64,000 bases of DNA. Source: Limnohabitans sp. Bal53. GTDB lineage: Bacteria > Pseudomonadota > Gammaproteobacteria > Burkholderiales > Burkholderiaceae_C. The notes under the pieces were generated by a model, which was given only the letters and a program-made list of their open reading frames with translations, ran no database searches and was not told where the DNA came from. The DNA lies in the NCBI RefSeq assembly GCF_003063355.1, contig NZ_NESH01000001.1, positions 806,001 through 870,000 on the forward strand. The letters are read 5' to 3'. A program made the position numbers and the translations under genes. The stretch's first letter is position 1; each line of letters starts with the position of its first letter. This document shows positions 1 to 10,517 of this stretch, in pieces.

Positions 1-367
1 CAGCGGCAATGTTGCGAATGGCTTTGATGAAGATGCGGTCATTGTCTTCATCGGCTTCGCAGTTGGGGTCGCAGCTGTGGTTGATCCAGCGCGAAGAGTT
101 ACCGCCGTACAAGGCGTCGATCACCCGGTCTTCGTTCACATGAAAGTAAAACGTGTGGTTCGGATCTTCCGGGTCGTGCGGGTGGCGGTCTTGCGCCTCG
201 TCCCAGCTGATGACCTCACCCACGTATTCGATCAGGGTCTCGCCTTCGGCGATGTCCTGCAGCGCAAACACACCCTTGCCGTGCACGCCAGAGCGGCGCA
301 CCTGAATGCGTTTACCGGATGCGCTGGGTTTGGCGCGGCTGGGGGATGAAACTGGTGTTTTGGCCAC
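1..367 (-). CDS. SET-domain protein-lysine methyltransferase-like protein (partial, runs off left edge)
   Basis: The visible 122 residues read from a GTG start; an in-frame stop lies seven codons upstream and there is no ATG between, so GTG is the only reasonable start. After a basic Ser/Pro-rich tail (1-20) comes a SET core: GVHGKGVFA near 28-36, YVGEVI at 48-53, and the diagnostic N96-H-S-C-D-P-N, which in this family forms the pseudoknot that binds S-adenosylmethionine. SET proteins of this short type are scattered through bacteria; the substrate is unknown. The gene is divergent from topB with about 95 bp between them. The C-terminal part, including any post-SET cysteines, lies outside the window. 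Confidence 0.8.
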   Translation of the reverse strand, partial: MAKTPVSSPSRAKPSASGKRIQVRRSGVHGKGVFALQDIAEGETLIEYVGEVISWDEAQDRHPHDPEDPNHTFYFHVNEDRVIDALYGGNSSRWINHSCDPNCEADEDNDRIFIKAIRNIAA

Positions 368-462
368 GGCGTTAAAAATTTGTTATGGTGAATTCATGTG
401 GGCGTGCGCGTGAGCGTGTGCCCGGGCGCGTGCGCACACGCGAGACAACGGATTGTAATGAC

Positions 463-3387
463 ATGAAAACCTTGGTAATTGCAGAGAAGCCTTCAGTGGC
501 TCAAGACATCGTCAAAGCCTTGACCCCGACCTCGGGAAAGTTCGAAAAACACGACGACCATTTTGAAAACGACAAATACGTGGTGACCAGCGCGGTGGGC
601 CACCTGGTGGAGATCCAGGCCCCCGAGCAATACGACGTGAAACGCGGCAAGTGGAGCTTTGCCAACCTGCCCGTGATCCCGCCGCACTTTGACTTGAAGC
701 CCGTGGACAAAACCAAGAGCCGCTTGACGGCCGTGGTCAGGCAAGCCAAGCGCAAGGACGTGAACGCCCTCATCAACGCCTGTGACGCGGGCCGCGAGGG
801 GGAATTGATCTTCCGCCTGATCGAGCAGTACGCCGGTGGCACCAAGTCGCTGGACAAACCCGTGCAGCGCTTGTGGCTGCAGTCCATGACGCCGCAAGCC
901 ATTCGCGATGGCTTTGACAACCTGCGCACCAACACCCAGATGCAGGGCCTGGCCGACGCGGCCCGCAGCCGATCCGAGGCCGATTGGCTGGTGGGCATCA
1001 ACGGCACGCGCGCCATGACCGCCTTCAACTCACGCGATGGGGGCTTCTTCTTGACCACCGTGGGTCGGGTGCAAACCCCCACGCTGGCCGTGGTGGTGGA
1101 GCGCGAAGAGCAGATTCGCAAGTTCATCAGCCGCGATTACTGGGAAATCCACGCCGAGTTCGGCGCTGCTGCCGGCACCTACCCCGGCAAATGGTTCGAC
1201 CCCGCCTGGAAAAAAGAAGAAGACGCCGAAAAGAAAGCCGACCGCAAATGGACCGCTGCCGAAGCCCAAGCCATCGTCGACGCGGTGCGTGGAAAAACGG
1301 CCAGCGTGACCGAAGAAGCCACGCCCACCACGCAAGCGAGCCCCGGCCTGTTTGACTTGACCAGCCTGCAGCGCGAAGCCAACGGCAAGTTCGGCTTTTC
1401 GGCCAAAACCACGCTGGCCCTGGCCCAAAGCCTGTACGAGCGACACAAGGCCCTGACCTACCCGCGTACCGATTCGCGCCACCTGCCCGAAGACTATGTG
1501 CCTGTGGCCAAGCAGACCTTTGAAATGCTGGCCGACAGCGGCATGCGCCACCTGGCCCCGCACGCGCTCACGGCCTTGAACAACAACTACGTGCGCAAGA
1601 TCCCGCGCGTGTTCGACAACAAAAAAGTGTCGGACCACTTCGCCATCATCCCCACGCTGCAAGCGCCCAGCGGCTTGTCCGAGGCCGAGCAAAAGCTGTA
1701 CGACTTGGTGGTGCGCCGCTTCATGGCGGTGTTCTTCCCCAGCGCCGAATACCAAGTGACCACCCGCATCAGCGTGGCCGCAGGCCACAGTTTCAAGACC
1801 GTAGGCAAAGTCTTGGTCAAACCCGGTTGGTTGGCGATTTATGGCAAAGAAGCAGCCAATGAGGTGGAAGACGCCAAAGACGGCGACAAGGGCCAGAACC
1901 TGGTGCCGGTGCAGCCAGGCGAGATGGTTGGCGTGGAGTCGGTCGAGGCCAAGGGCCTGAAAACCCGCCCGCCCGCCCGCTATTCAGAAGCCACATTGCT
2001 GGGCGCCATGGAAGGCGCAGGCAAATTGGTGGACGACGACGAGCTGCGCGAAGCGATGCAGGAAAAAGGTCTGGGCACACCTGCCACCCGCGCGGCCATC
2101 ATCGAAGGTCTGCTGAACGAAAAATACATGCTGCGCGAAGGCCGCGAGATCATCCCCACGGCCAAGGCTTTCCAGCTCATGACGCTGCTGCGCGGCTTGC
2201 AGGTGGAAGAACTCTCTCGCCCCGAACTCACGGGCGAATGGGAATACAAGCTCGCGCAAATGGAACAAGGCAAACTGAGCCGCGCCACCTTCATGGCCGA
2301 GATCGCGGCCATGACAGAGCACATCGTCAAAAAAGCCAAAGAGTACGACCGCGACACCGTGCCGGGCGACTACGCCACGCTCAGCACCCCCTGCCCCAAT
2401 TGCGGCGGCGTCGTGAAAGAAAACTACCGCCGCTACACCTGCGCGGGCGCTGACGGCGCCAGCGACGGCTGTGGCTTCTCGTTTGGCAAGTCTCCTGCGG
2501 GCCGCACCTTTGAACAAGCCGAGGTCGAGCAGTTCATGCGTGACAAAAAAATTGGCCCGCTGGAAGGCTTCCGCTCCAAGGCCGGTTGGCCCTTCGTGGC
2601 CGAGATGGCGCTCAAGTACAACGAAGAAGAAAAGAACTGGAAGCTCGAGTTCGACTTCGGTGACGAAAAAAAGAACGAAGAAAGTGGCGAGATCGTCGAG
2701 TTCAGCGACGAGGCCTTGGGCGCTTGCCCCAAGTGCGGCAGCCCGGTGCACGAGCATGGCAGCAACTACGTCTGTAGCAAAGCCGTACCGACGAACGAAC
2801 AACCCACACCGAGTTGCGACTTCAAGACCGGCAAACTCATCTTGCAGCAACCGGTGGAGCGTGAGCAGGTCGTCAAACTGTTGACCAGCGGCAAAACCGA
2901 TGTACTCGACAAGTTCGTCAGCAACCGCACCCGCCGCAGCTTCAAGGCCATGCTGGCCTGGAACCCTGAAGAGGGCAAGGTGACGTTCGAGTTCGAACCC
3001 CGTGAAGGCGGCAAGAAATACCCGCCGCGCAAGACAGCGGCCACCAAGACGCCGTTTGGCAAAGCGGCCGCCAAAAAGACCACGGCCAAAACAGCCAAAG
3101 CGCCTGCCGCCAAAAAAGCGGCCAAACCTGCAGCAGAAAAAGCCCCGCGCAAAGCTGCCGTGGGCACCCTCAAACCCAGCCCGGCCTTGATGGCTGTGAT
3201 TGGCGATGGCACGTATGCCCGCACCGAGGTCGTGAAAAAAATCTGGGACTACATCAAGGCCAATAACCTGCAAGACCAGGCAGACAAACGCTCCATCAAG
3301 GCCGACGGCAAACTGCAAGCGGTGTTTGGCAAGGACAGCGCCACCATGTTCGAGCTGGCCGGCATCATCGGCAAGCACTTGAGCTGA
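463..3387 (+). CDS. topB: DNA topoisomerase III with C-terminal SWIB domain
   Basis: Type IA topoisomerase, 974 residues, starting at the ATG that opens MKTLVIAEKPS. An upstream in-frame ATG would add 26 residues that do not look like the family. TOPRIM domain at about 1-150, with E8 of the first acidic motif and D108-A-G-R-E-G-E. The active-site tyrosine is Y333 in LTYPRTDS. Two zinc-ribbon-like Cys clusters follow (C644/C647 and C755/C758 with downstream partners). A Lys/Ala/Pro-rich linker of about 45 residues leads to a SWIB/MDM2 domain filling the last 73 residues (about 902-974). It should relax or decatenate single-stranded-DNA-containing intermediates. SWIB-tailed topoisomerases are known in betaproteobacteria and chlamydiae; the role of the tail is not settled. 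Confidence 0.95.
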   Translation: MKTLVIAEKPSVAQDIVKALTPTSGKFEKHDDHFENDKYVVTSAVGHLVEIQAPEQYDVKRGKWSFANLPVIPPHFDLKPVDKTKSRLTAVVRQAKRKDVNALINACDAGREGELIFRLIEQYAGGTKSLDKPVQRLWLQSMTPQAIRDGFDNLRTNTQMQGLADAARSRSEADWLVGINGTRAMTAFNSRDGGFFLTTVGRVQTPTLAVVVEREEQIRKFISRDYWEIHAEFGAAAGTYPGKWFDPAWKKEEDAEKKADRKWTAAEAQAIVDAVRGKTASVTEEATPTTQASPGLFDLTSLQREANGKFGFSAKTTLALAQSLYERHKALTYPRTDSRHLPEDYVPVAKQTFEMLADSGMRHLAPHALTALNNNYVRKIPRVFDNKKVSDHFAIIPTLQAPSGLSEAEQKLYDLVVRRFMAVFFPSAEYQVTTRISVAAGHSFKTVGKVLVKPGWLAIYGKEAANEVEDAKDGDKGQNLVPVQPGEMVGVESVEAKGLKTRPPARYSEATLLGAMEGAGKLVDDDELREAMQEKGLGTPATRAAIIEGLLNEKYMLREGREIIPTAKAFQLMTLLRGLQVEELSRPELTGEWEYKLAQMEQGKLSRATFMAEIAAMTEHIVKKAKEYDRDTVPGDYATLSTPCPNCGGVVKENYRRYTCAGADGASDGCGFSFGKSPAGRTFEQAEVEQFMRDKKIGPLEGFRSKAGWPFVAEMALKYNEEEKNWKLEFDFGDEKKNEESGEIVEFSDEALGACPKCGSPVHEHGSNYVCSKAVPTNEQPTPSCDFKTGKLILQQPVEREQVVKLLTSGKTDVLDKFVSNRTRRSFKAMLAWNPEEGKVTFEFEPREGGKKYPPRKTAATKTPFGKAAAKKTTAKTAKAPAAKKAAKPAAEKAPRKAAVGTLKPSPALMAVIGDGTYARTEVVKKIWDYIKANNLQDQADKRSIKADGKLQAVFGKDSATMFELAGIIGKHLS

Positions 3388-3402
3388 GACTGCAACCACG
3401 AA

Positions 3403-3439
3403 CACAAAAAACGCCACGCCATTCGTGGCGTTTTTTGTG
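3403..3439. terminator. Bidirectional intrinsic terminator
   Basis: Perfect 16-bp inverted repeat (3403-3418 with 3424-3439, loop 5 nt). The GC core CGCCACG is flanked by six A on one side and six T on the other, so it can end topB on the plus strand and the convergent acyl-CoA synthetase gene on the minus strand. Confidence 0.9.
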
Positions 3440-3464
3440 GGCCATGCGCAGGCCGCTCAAACCC

Positions 3465-5360
<1,896 letters not shown>

Positions 5361-5468
5361 GCACCATGTTAGCCAGGGTTTGCAGGTCTCAAGGCTGCTC
5401 AGGCGACACCATGGTCTGGCCATTTCTTCCAAAATAGGCTTTTCTTTCACCACACCGCAGAGACTCAC

Positions 5469-6362
5469 ATGCAACACATCGGATTTATCGGCGCTTCGGG
5501 TTTGATGGGCCATGGCATGGCCAAGAACCTCCGGGCCAAGGGTTTTGACTTGTCGATTTCGGTGCACCAGCGCACCGCGCCCGTGCAGGACCTGCTCGCT
5601 GCTGGAGCGCGACAAGTCAGCGCCTACGCCGACCTGGCGGCCTGCGATGCGGTGATCATTTGCGTGACCGGCTCGCCCCAGGTCGAGGCGGTGGTGGCTG
5701 GACCAGGCGGTTTGCTGTCCAAGGCACGCGCGGGCCTGATCGTCATCGACACCTCCACCAGCGAGCCCGAATCCACCCGACGCCTGGCCGCGCTGTGTGC
5801 CGCGCAGGGCGTGATTTATGTGGACGCGCCGCTCACACGCACGCCCATCGAGGCCGAGGCGGGCAAGCTCAACTCCATGGTGGGGGCGTCACCCGAGGTG
5901 TTCGCGCGCATCGAGCCTGTGATTCGCGCTTACAGCGAAAACGTGTTCCATGTGGGCGAGATGGGCTCGGGCCACGTCGTCAAGCTGCTCAACAACTTTG
6001 TGGCACAAGCCATTTGCACCGCCACAGCAGAGGCCTTTGCGGTGGGGGCCAAGGCGGGCGTGGACCTGGACAAAGTGGTGCAGGTCATCTCGGCCGGCGG
6101 GGTCAACTCAGGGCTGTTCCAGCTGATGAGCAAAACCCTGCAGGGCGACTATGGCGCGATGAAATTCGAGTTGAACAACGCGGCCAAGGATTTGCGCTAC
6201 TACTCGCACCTGACCGAGAGCATGAAGGTGCCCTCCATCATTGGCACCAGCGTGCACCAAGCCCTGAACACCGCCGTGGCTTTGGGCTATGGCAGCGAAA
6301 TGGTGCCTTCGCTGGTCAAGGCGCAGGCCCAGCTCAACCAGGTCACGATCGTCAAGGCTTGA
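5469..6362 (+). CDS. NAD(P)-dependent beta-hydroxyacid dehydrogenase (3-hydroxyisobutyrate dehydrogenase family)
   Basis: 297 residues, the standard size for the family. The N-terminal Rossmann motif is GFIGASGLMGHGMAKNL, with an extra Ser in the usual GxGxMG, so the cofactor loop is slightly unusual. The substrate region DAPLTRTPIEAEAGKL stands where most members have DAPVSGG. The catalytic lysine is K172 in GSGHVVKLLNN. It should oxidise a 3-hydroxy acid to the semialdehyde or oxo acid in the cytosol; the changed substrate loop makes the exact substrate uncertain. Divergent from the acyl-CoA synthetase; its last 11 bp overlap the convergent LRR-kinase gene. Confidence 0.85.
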   Translation: MQHIGFIGASGLMGHGMAKNLRAKGFDLSISVHQRTAPVQDLLAAGARQVSAYADLAACDAVIICVTGSPQVEAVVAGPGGLLSKARAGLIVIDTSTSEPESTRRLAALCAAQGVIYVDAPLTRTPIEAEAGKLNSMVGASPEVFARIEPVIRAYSENVFHVGEMGSGHVVKLLNNFVAQAICTATAEAFAVGAKAGVDLDKVVQVISAGGVNSGLFQLMSKTLQGDYGAMKFELNNAAKDLRYYSHLTESMKVPSIIGTSVHQALNTAVALGYGSEMVPSLVKAQAQLNQVTIVKA

Positions 6363-7659
6363 GGGTTTGAAGGGCTTGGGCCACTTCGGCTGCTATGGGC
6401 CGCTGACGCGGCTGCTCTGACAAGCAGTCAAGGGCCAGTGCTTGCATGGCCTGGACTGCTGGGTGTTGTGCATGTGCCGGCACCGCAGCGCCCAACTCTT
6501 GCAGCAAACAGCCCAAGGCCCGCACCTCCAGCGCCAGCAGGCTTTGGCGAAGTTCGGGCTGGGCAGTCGGCAGCCGCGTGGCCGCGCCAAAGTCACCCAA
6601 GCGGGTCAGGCCATGCACAGGGTCGATCAAGATGTTGTGTGCGTACAGGTCGCCGTGCATCACGCCCCGCTGGTGCAGGTGTGCCACGGCACCGGCCACA
6701 TCACTGGCGATGCCCAAGGCCAAAGTGACTGAGAGCTGAAAGTCCGGCGGGTACACGTCCCGGGTGCAGCTCTCTAAGCTGGGCGGCCCTGCCAGATTGA
6801 TGTGCGCCGCAGGAATCAGCGGCATGAGCAAACCCTGAGCTTGCGCGGGGTGACCTGTGAGTCGCGCCACAGGCGTGGTGAGCACCGGGTGCTGCCCGGC
6901 TGCCAAGCAAGCGGCCAGTTCGTCTTCGGGCAGGCCGTCGCTGGTCACCTCGCCTTTGAATAATTTGAGTGCCAAAGGCTGCGGCCAATCTTTGGCGTGC
7001 ACTTGGTAAATGTGGCCCGAAGCGCCTTCACCCAGCAATGGGCCGTACGTCAAATCGTGCCAAGCCATACCCGGCAGCTCGGAAACAGCCGGACCAACCC
7101 AGCCCATGGCATTACCCGCCAGCGCCAGCCAGGACAGGCGCGGCAGTTCCGTGAGCCAAGCGGGCACCGTGGTCAAGCGGTTGGCCGAAACGCGCAGCAA
7201 TTCCAGACGGTGCGCGCGCTGCAGGCTTTCTGGCAAGGCCTGCAGCCGGTTGCCTGCCAGCATCAGCTTTTGCAAAGCCGGGCGTTGGCCCAGTTCAGAG
7301 GGCAAGCGGTGGATCGCGTTGTTGGTGAGCGTGAGCCAGCGCAAAACGTGCGGCAGCGCGGCGGCGGGCACTTCTGCAATTCGGTTGGCTTTGAAGCCGA
7401 CCATTTGCAAAGCCGGGCAGTCGCCCAGCACTTCGGGCAGCACCTCAAAGTCGTTGTCTGAGGCAAACAAGACCTGCAGCTTGTGCAGGCGTGTCAGCTG
7501 GTGCGGCAATTCTCGCAAGCGGTTGCCACTGAGGTTGAGCACCTCCAGCGTGTCGGCCAACTCAAAAATCTCTTGCGGCAGTTCGGTCAGGCCACAAGAC
7601 AGATCGAGGCGGCGCGTGCCCGCCAGAGCGCCGCTGCGCAATTGTTCCAGGGTGTGCAT
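6352..7659 (-). CDS. Leucine-rich-repeat protein kinase fusion
   Basis: 435 residues. Residues 14-200 hold about eight short LRRs of the xLPxxLxxLxxLxxLxLxxNxL type. A Ser/Thr-kinase-like domain fills 202-435: Gly loop G210-E-G-A-S-G, likely VAIK lysine K232 (ALKLF), candidate alpha-C Glu E247, catalytic loop H335-G-D337 with N342, and D356-F-G. The catalytic loop has HGD instead of HRD, so it is a non-RD type kinase, but all phosphotransfer residues are present. No signal peptide or membrane segment is visible, so it is probably cytosolic. Related bacterial LRR-kinase fusions exist but substrates are unknown. It lies downstream of gap1 behind a hairpin and overlaps the convergent dehydrogenase by 11 bp. 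Confidence 0.85.
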   Translation of the reverse strand: MHTLEQLRSGALAGTRRLDLSCGLTELPQEIFELADTLEVLNLSGNRLRELPHQLTRLHKLQVLFASDNDFEVLPEVLGDCPALQMVGFKANRIAEVPAAALPHVLRWLTLTNNAIHRLPSELGQRPALQKLMLAGNRLQALPESLQRAHRLELLRVSANRLTTVPAWLTELPRLSWLALAGNAMGWVGPAVSELPGMAWHDLTYGPLLGEGASGHIYQVHAKDWPQPLALKLFKGEVTSDGLPEDELAACLAAGQHPVLTTPVARLTGHPAQAQGLLMPLIPAAHINLAGPPSLESCTRDVYPPDFQLSVTLALGIASDVAGAVAHLHQRGVMHGDLYAHNILIDPVHGLTRLGDFGAATRLPTAQPELRQSLLALEVRALGCLLQELGAAVPAHAQHPAVQAMQALALDCLSEQPRQRPIAAEVAQALQTLKP

Positions 7660-7677
7660 GGTTATCCATCAGCCAAT

Positions 7678-7708
7678 GAAAACGCCCATGAAAAGCATGG
7701 GCGTTTTC
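7678..7708 (-). terminator. Intrinsic terminator-like hairpin after gap1
   Basis: A 13-bp perfect stem (7678-7690 with 7696-7708) around a 5-nt loop, GC core CGCCCATG with A/T ends. It lies between gap1 and the LRR-kinase gene, both on the minus strand, so it probably limits read-through from gap1. The T-tract is only four bases. Confidence 0.65.
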
Positions 7709-7769
7709 TGTCGATTGTCGGTCATGGCGCAGTGACTTGACCCACGCCCTTGCACACGAACGGGTGGGC

Positions 7770-8771
7770 TTATGCCTGGCCCACCACCCGTGCCATCTCG
7801 AGGCACTTGTTTGAGTAGCCCCACTCGTTGTCGTACCAGGCCATTACCTTGATGAAGGTGCTGTCCAGCGCCATGCCCGCTTCGGCATCGAACACACTCG
7901 TGCACACCTCGCCACGGAAATCGGTCGACACCACCTTGGCTTCGGTGTAACCCAACACGCCCTTGAGTGCCCCTTGGCTTTGCGCCTTCATCTCGGCGCA
8001 GATTTCGGCATAGGTGGCCGGGTGGTTGAGCTCGGCCGTCAAATCAACCAAGGACACATCGCTGGTGGGCACACGCACCGCCACACCCGTCAATCGGCCT
8101 TTGATTTCAGGAATCACCACGCCCACGGCTTTGGCCGCGCCGGTGCTGCTGGGGATGATGTTTTCCAGAATGCCACGTCCGCCGCGCCAGTCCTTGTTGC
8201 TCGGGCCGTCCACGGTTTTTTGGGTGGCGGTGGTGGCGTGCACGGTGGTCATCAGGCCACGCTTGATGCCCCATTTGTCGTTCAGCACTTTGGTGATGGG
8301 GGCCAGCGCGTTGGTGGTGCAGCTGGCGTTGCTGATGATCGCTTGTCCGGCATAGGACGCGTGGTTCACGCCGTACACAAACATGGGTGTGTCGTCTTTC
8401 GACGGCGCAGACATCACGACTTTTTTGGTACCGGCTGCCAGGTGTTTGCCTGCACTGTCCTTGTCCAGAAACAAGCCGGTGGCTTCGATCACCACGTCCG
8501 CGCCCACCTCGTTCCACTTGAGGTTGGCCGGGTCGCGCTCTTGCGTGAGGCGGATGCGTTGGCCGTTCACGATCAAGGTGCTGCCCTCGACCGACAAGGT
8601 GCCCTGAAAACGGCCATGCACGCTGTCGTACTCCAGCATGTAGGCCAGGTACTCGGGCTCGAGCAAGTCGTTGATGCCGACAATCTGGACATCCTTGAAG
8701 TTCTGGACTGCAGCACGCAGCACCATGCGGCCGATGCGGCCAAATCCGTTGATGCCGATTTTGAGGGTCAT
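7770..8771 (-). CDS. gap: Glyceraldehyde-3-phosphate dehydrogenase (first copy)
   Basis: 333 residues, usual for GAPDH. NAD-binding [10 protein letters not shown] at 6-15, acidic D35 in VGIND, catalytic cysteine C151 in SNASCTTN and a partner histidine in the conserved [10 protein letters not shown] segment. The start is the ATG before TLKIGING; longer reading adds 20 unrelated residues. It converts glyceraldehyde 3-phosphate to 1,3-bisphosphoglycerate (or the reverse) in the cytosol. A second gap gene lies behind tkt; the two proteins differ at many positions, so they are old paralogues. Three GTAAC/GTTAC pentamers lie in the upstream leader, a feature shared with gap2, fba and pyk. Confidence 0.97.
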   Translation of the reverse strand: MTLKIGINGFGRIGRMVLRAAVQNFKDVQIVGINDLLEPEYLAYMLEYDSVHGRFQGTLSVEGSTLIVNGQRIRLTQERDPANLKWNEVGADVVIEATGLFLDKDSAGKHLAAGTKKVVMSAPSKDDTPMFVYGVNHASYAGQAIISNASCTTNALAPITKVLNDKWGIKRGLMTTVHATTATQKTVDGPSNKDWRGGRGILENIIPSSTGAAKAVGVVIPEIKGRLTGVAVRVPTSDVSLVDLTAELNHPATYAEICAEMKAQSQGALKGVLGYTEAKVVSTDFRGEVCTSVFDAEAGMALDSTFIKVMAWYDNEWGYSNKCLEMARVVGQA

Positions 8772-8831
8772 GGGGGTCTCACTTTCATTGGGTTTATGGG
8801 CGGCAGCTTCCTGAAATGGGCAGCCCTGCAT

Positions 8832-8907
8832 GTAACCATGCTACGCGAAATCATGAAACTTTGTTACAAAATCTGTCTGGCGTGTTGGATTGTTTTGGTT
8901 TTGTAAC
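8832..8907. promoter_or_regulatory. Candidate regulatory region of gap1: three GTAAC/GTTAC pentamers
   Basis: GTAAC at 8832-8836 and 8903-8907, and GTTAC at 8863-8867 (inside the palindromic TTGTTACAA), 61 to about 135 bp upstream of the gap1 start. The same pentamer occurs upstream of gap2, fba and pyk. The protein that might bind is not known. Confidence 0.35.
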
Positions 8908-8948
8908 CTCGGTCAGCATGAAGAAGATGGGTTTTCAGACAGGCGTAA

Positions 8949-8972
8949 AAAAACCCCTCAAGAGGGGTTTTT
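8949..8972 (-). terminator. Intrinsic terminator of the small secreted-protein gene
   Basis: Stem AAAAACCCCTC/GAGGGGTTTTT with a 2-nt nominal loop, just downstream of the 50-codon gene on the minus strand. It separates that gene from the gap1 promoter. Confidence 0.8.
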
Positions 8973-8990
8973 GCACAGAGCCAAGAAAAA

Positions 8991-9143
8991 TTACTTCTTG
9001 ACGCAAGCTGGGTTTTTCTCGTTTTCTTTTTTCGAGCAGTCGACTTTTTTGTCGTCCATTTTGCCGCCGCCATGGCTACCTGCGAAGGCGGGCGCGGACA
9101 TCAGCATCACTGCGGAAACGAGGGCAGTCATCACGGTTTTCAT
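8991..9143 (-). CDS. Small secreted protein, 50 residues, function unknown
   Basis: The reading frame MKTVMTALVSAVMLMSAPAF opens a clear Sec signal peptide that should be cut after AFA (about residue 21). This leaves a mature peptide of about 29 residues that is Lys/Asp/Glu-rich with two cysteines, C36 and C47, which could form one disulfide. AGAAGG lies at Shine-Dalgarno distance before the ATG, and an intrinsic terminator follows the stop, so it is a complete single-gene unit. I do not recognise the family. It is shorter than many gene-calling cut-offs and easy to miss. Confidence 0.7.
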   Translation of the reverse strand: MKTVMTALVSAVMLMSAPAFAGSHGGGKMDDKKVDCSKKENEKNPACVKK

Positions 9144-9248
9144 AGAAACACCTTCTGGGAATGAGGTTGTCGAAAAGATTCAGAATCGAGTGCCTGCGGT
9201 TTCGGGCACATCATCATCCTAGTCACTTTCCTTGAAAGGCCCTCCAAG

Positions 9249-10517
9249 ATGGCCAAAACCCCTTTACTTGGGTCGCCTTTTAAAGCTGCAAGGCTTTCAA
9301 CCCACTGGCGCAGCGTCGCACTGGCGCTTGGATGGGTGCTGACAAGCCAAAGCACACTCGCCCAGGAGCGCTTTTTGCCCCAGGCTTCGGCGGTCGTTCT
9401 GGCCGCTTCGGTGCACACGGCGGGGGGCCGCCCCAGTGCACTGCGTGCCCTGGACCAAGCTTGGCGAGCCCAACCTCAAGACTCACCAGCCGCACTGGCC
9501 TATGCCCGAGCGGTGTTCACTTTGGGTTTCAACGAAGGCGATTTGCGCTGGTTTGGTTCGGCCAAAGCGGCTTTGATGCCTTGGTGGCAGGCGACTGATT
9601 TGCCCGCCGATGGCTATTTCATGCGGGGTTTGGTCAAACAGGGCTTTCACGACTTCGATGGCGGCTTGCAAGACATCCACCAAGCCATCACTTTGAACCC
9701 CGAGCGTGCGGAGTTCTGGTCGTGGCGCTTTGCCCTGCATTTGCTCCAGGCCAATATGGGCGCTGCCCGGCAAGATGCCGAAGAAATTGCGCGGCGCTTT
9801 GGCCCACAAGAAGGCGACATTTACAGCGCCGTGTTGGCGTACCGAACGGGCCAAGCCTTGACGGCCGTGCAAAAGCTGAACGCGTCGATGCGCTTGCCCG
9901 ACTACCAAGATGCCGCCTCGCAAGTCTGGATCGGCTTTCATCTGGGCGAGGCACACCGTGTGGCCCAGCAGCCCGAGCAGGCCATCGCCCTTTGGCAGCG
10001 GTTGCTGCAGGCCCATCCCCAATCGCATTTACTCAGGCTGTCTCTCGCCGATTTGCTCAACCAGCAAGGGGGATTCCGTCAGGCCAAGGCCGTGGCCACC
10101 GCACAAGCGACCCCATCCAACAGCAACTTGACCGACGCTTTGCTGATGCAGGCCCTGCTGGCCAGTCGCGGCCTGAAAGCGCCAAATGAAGCTGCCTTGG
10201 CCCAGCAGATGGCCGCGCGTCTGCAGTCGCAAGCGCTGCGCCAGGAGTCGCTGATTGAGCGGCCCAAACTGATTTACCAGATTGCTTATGGGCAGGATCT
10301 GGCGGCAGGCTTGGCCCTGTCCATCGAGAACTGGCAACAACAAAAAGAGCCGCCTGATGCGGTGCTCTTTGCACAGGCCGCGCTCGCGCTCAACCAGGCA
10401 CGCGCGGCCGAACCGGTGGTCCAGTGGGCCCAAACCACGGGCTACACCGACCCGCAATTGGCCCCACTCCTCTTACAACTGAAGGCTCACCCGAGCTGGT
10501 CCAAGGAGCGCCCATGA
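9249..10517 (+). CDS. Secreted TPR-like protein, function unknown
   Basis: 422 residues. The N-terminus (SVALALGWVLTSQSTLAQ) looks like a signal peptide after a basic stretch, with likely cleavage near residue 38, so it is periplasmic or exported. The rest is helical with tetratricopeptide-like spacing: one run around 112-180 (YFMRGLVKQGFHDFDGGLQDIHQAITLNP is TPR-like) and another around 225-280 (AIALWQRLLQAHPQS). No catalytic motif is visible. Its stop overlaps the start of the HupE-like gene (ATGA), so the two are translationally coupled and probably act together, perhaps as a periplasmic scaffold for the membrane protein; that role is inference. Confidence 0.7.
   Translation: MAKTPLLGSPFKAARLSTHWRSVALALGWVLTSQSTLAQERFLPQASAVVLAASVHTAGGRPSALRALDQAWRAQPQDSPAALAYARAVFTLGFNEGDLRWFGSAKAALMPWWQATDLPADGYFMRGLVKQGFHDFDGGLQDIHQAITLNPERAEFWSWRFALHLLQANMGAARQDAEEIARRFGPQEGDIYSAVLAYRTGQALTAVQKLNASMRLPDYQDAASQVWIGFHLGEAHRVAQQPEQAIALWQRLLQAHPQSHLLRLSLADLLNQQGGFRQAKAVATAQATPSNSNLTDALLMQALLASRGLKAPNEAALAQQMAARLQSQALRQESLIERPKLIYQIAYGQDLAAGLALSIENWQQQKEPPDAVLFAQAALALNQARAAEPVVQWAQTTGYTDPQLAPLLLQLKAHPSWSKERP

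Noticed and set aside
385-462. Longer start of topB
   Set aside because: The extra 26 residues are Arg-rich and unlike the family, whose members begin at MKTLVIAEKPS-type sequence.
1984-3417. 477-codon open frame antisense to topB
   Set aside because: A shadow frame; Phe/Gly/Ala-rich composition and no domain, while the plus strand codes the zinc ribbons and SWIB domain.
8832-8907. HexR or Cra operator for the glycolytic genes
   Set aside because: The pentamers do not build the palindromic consensus of either regulator, so no name was given.
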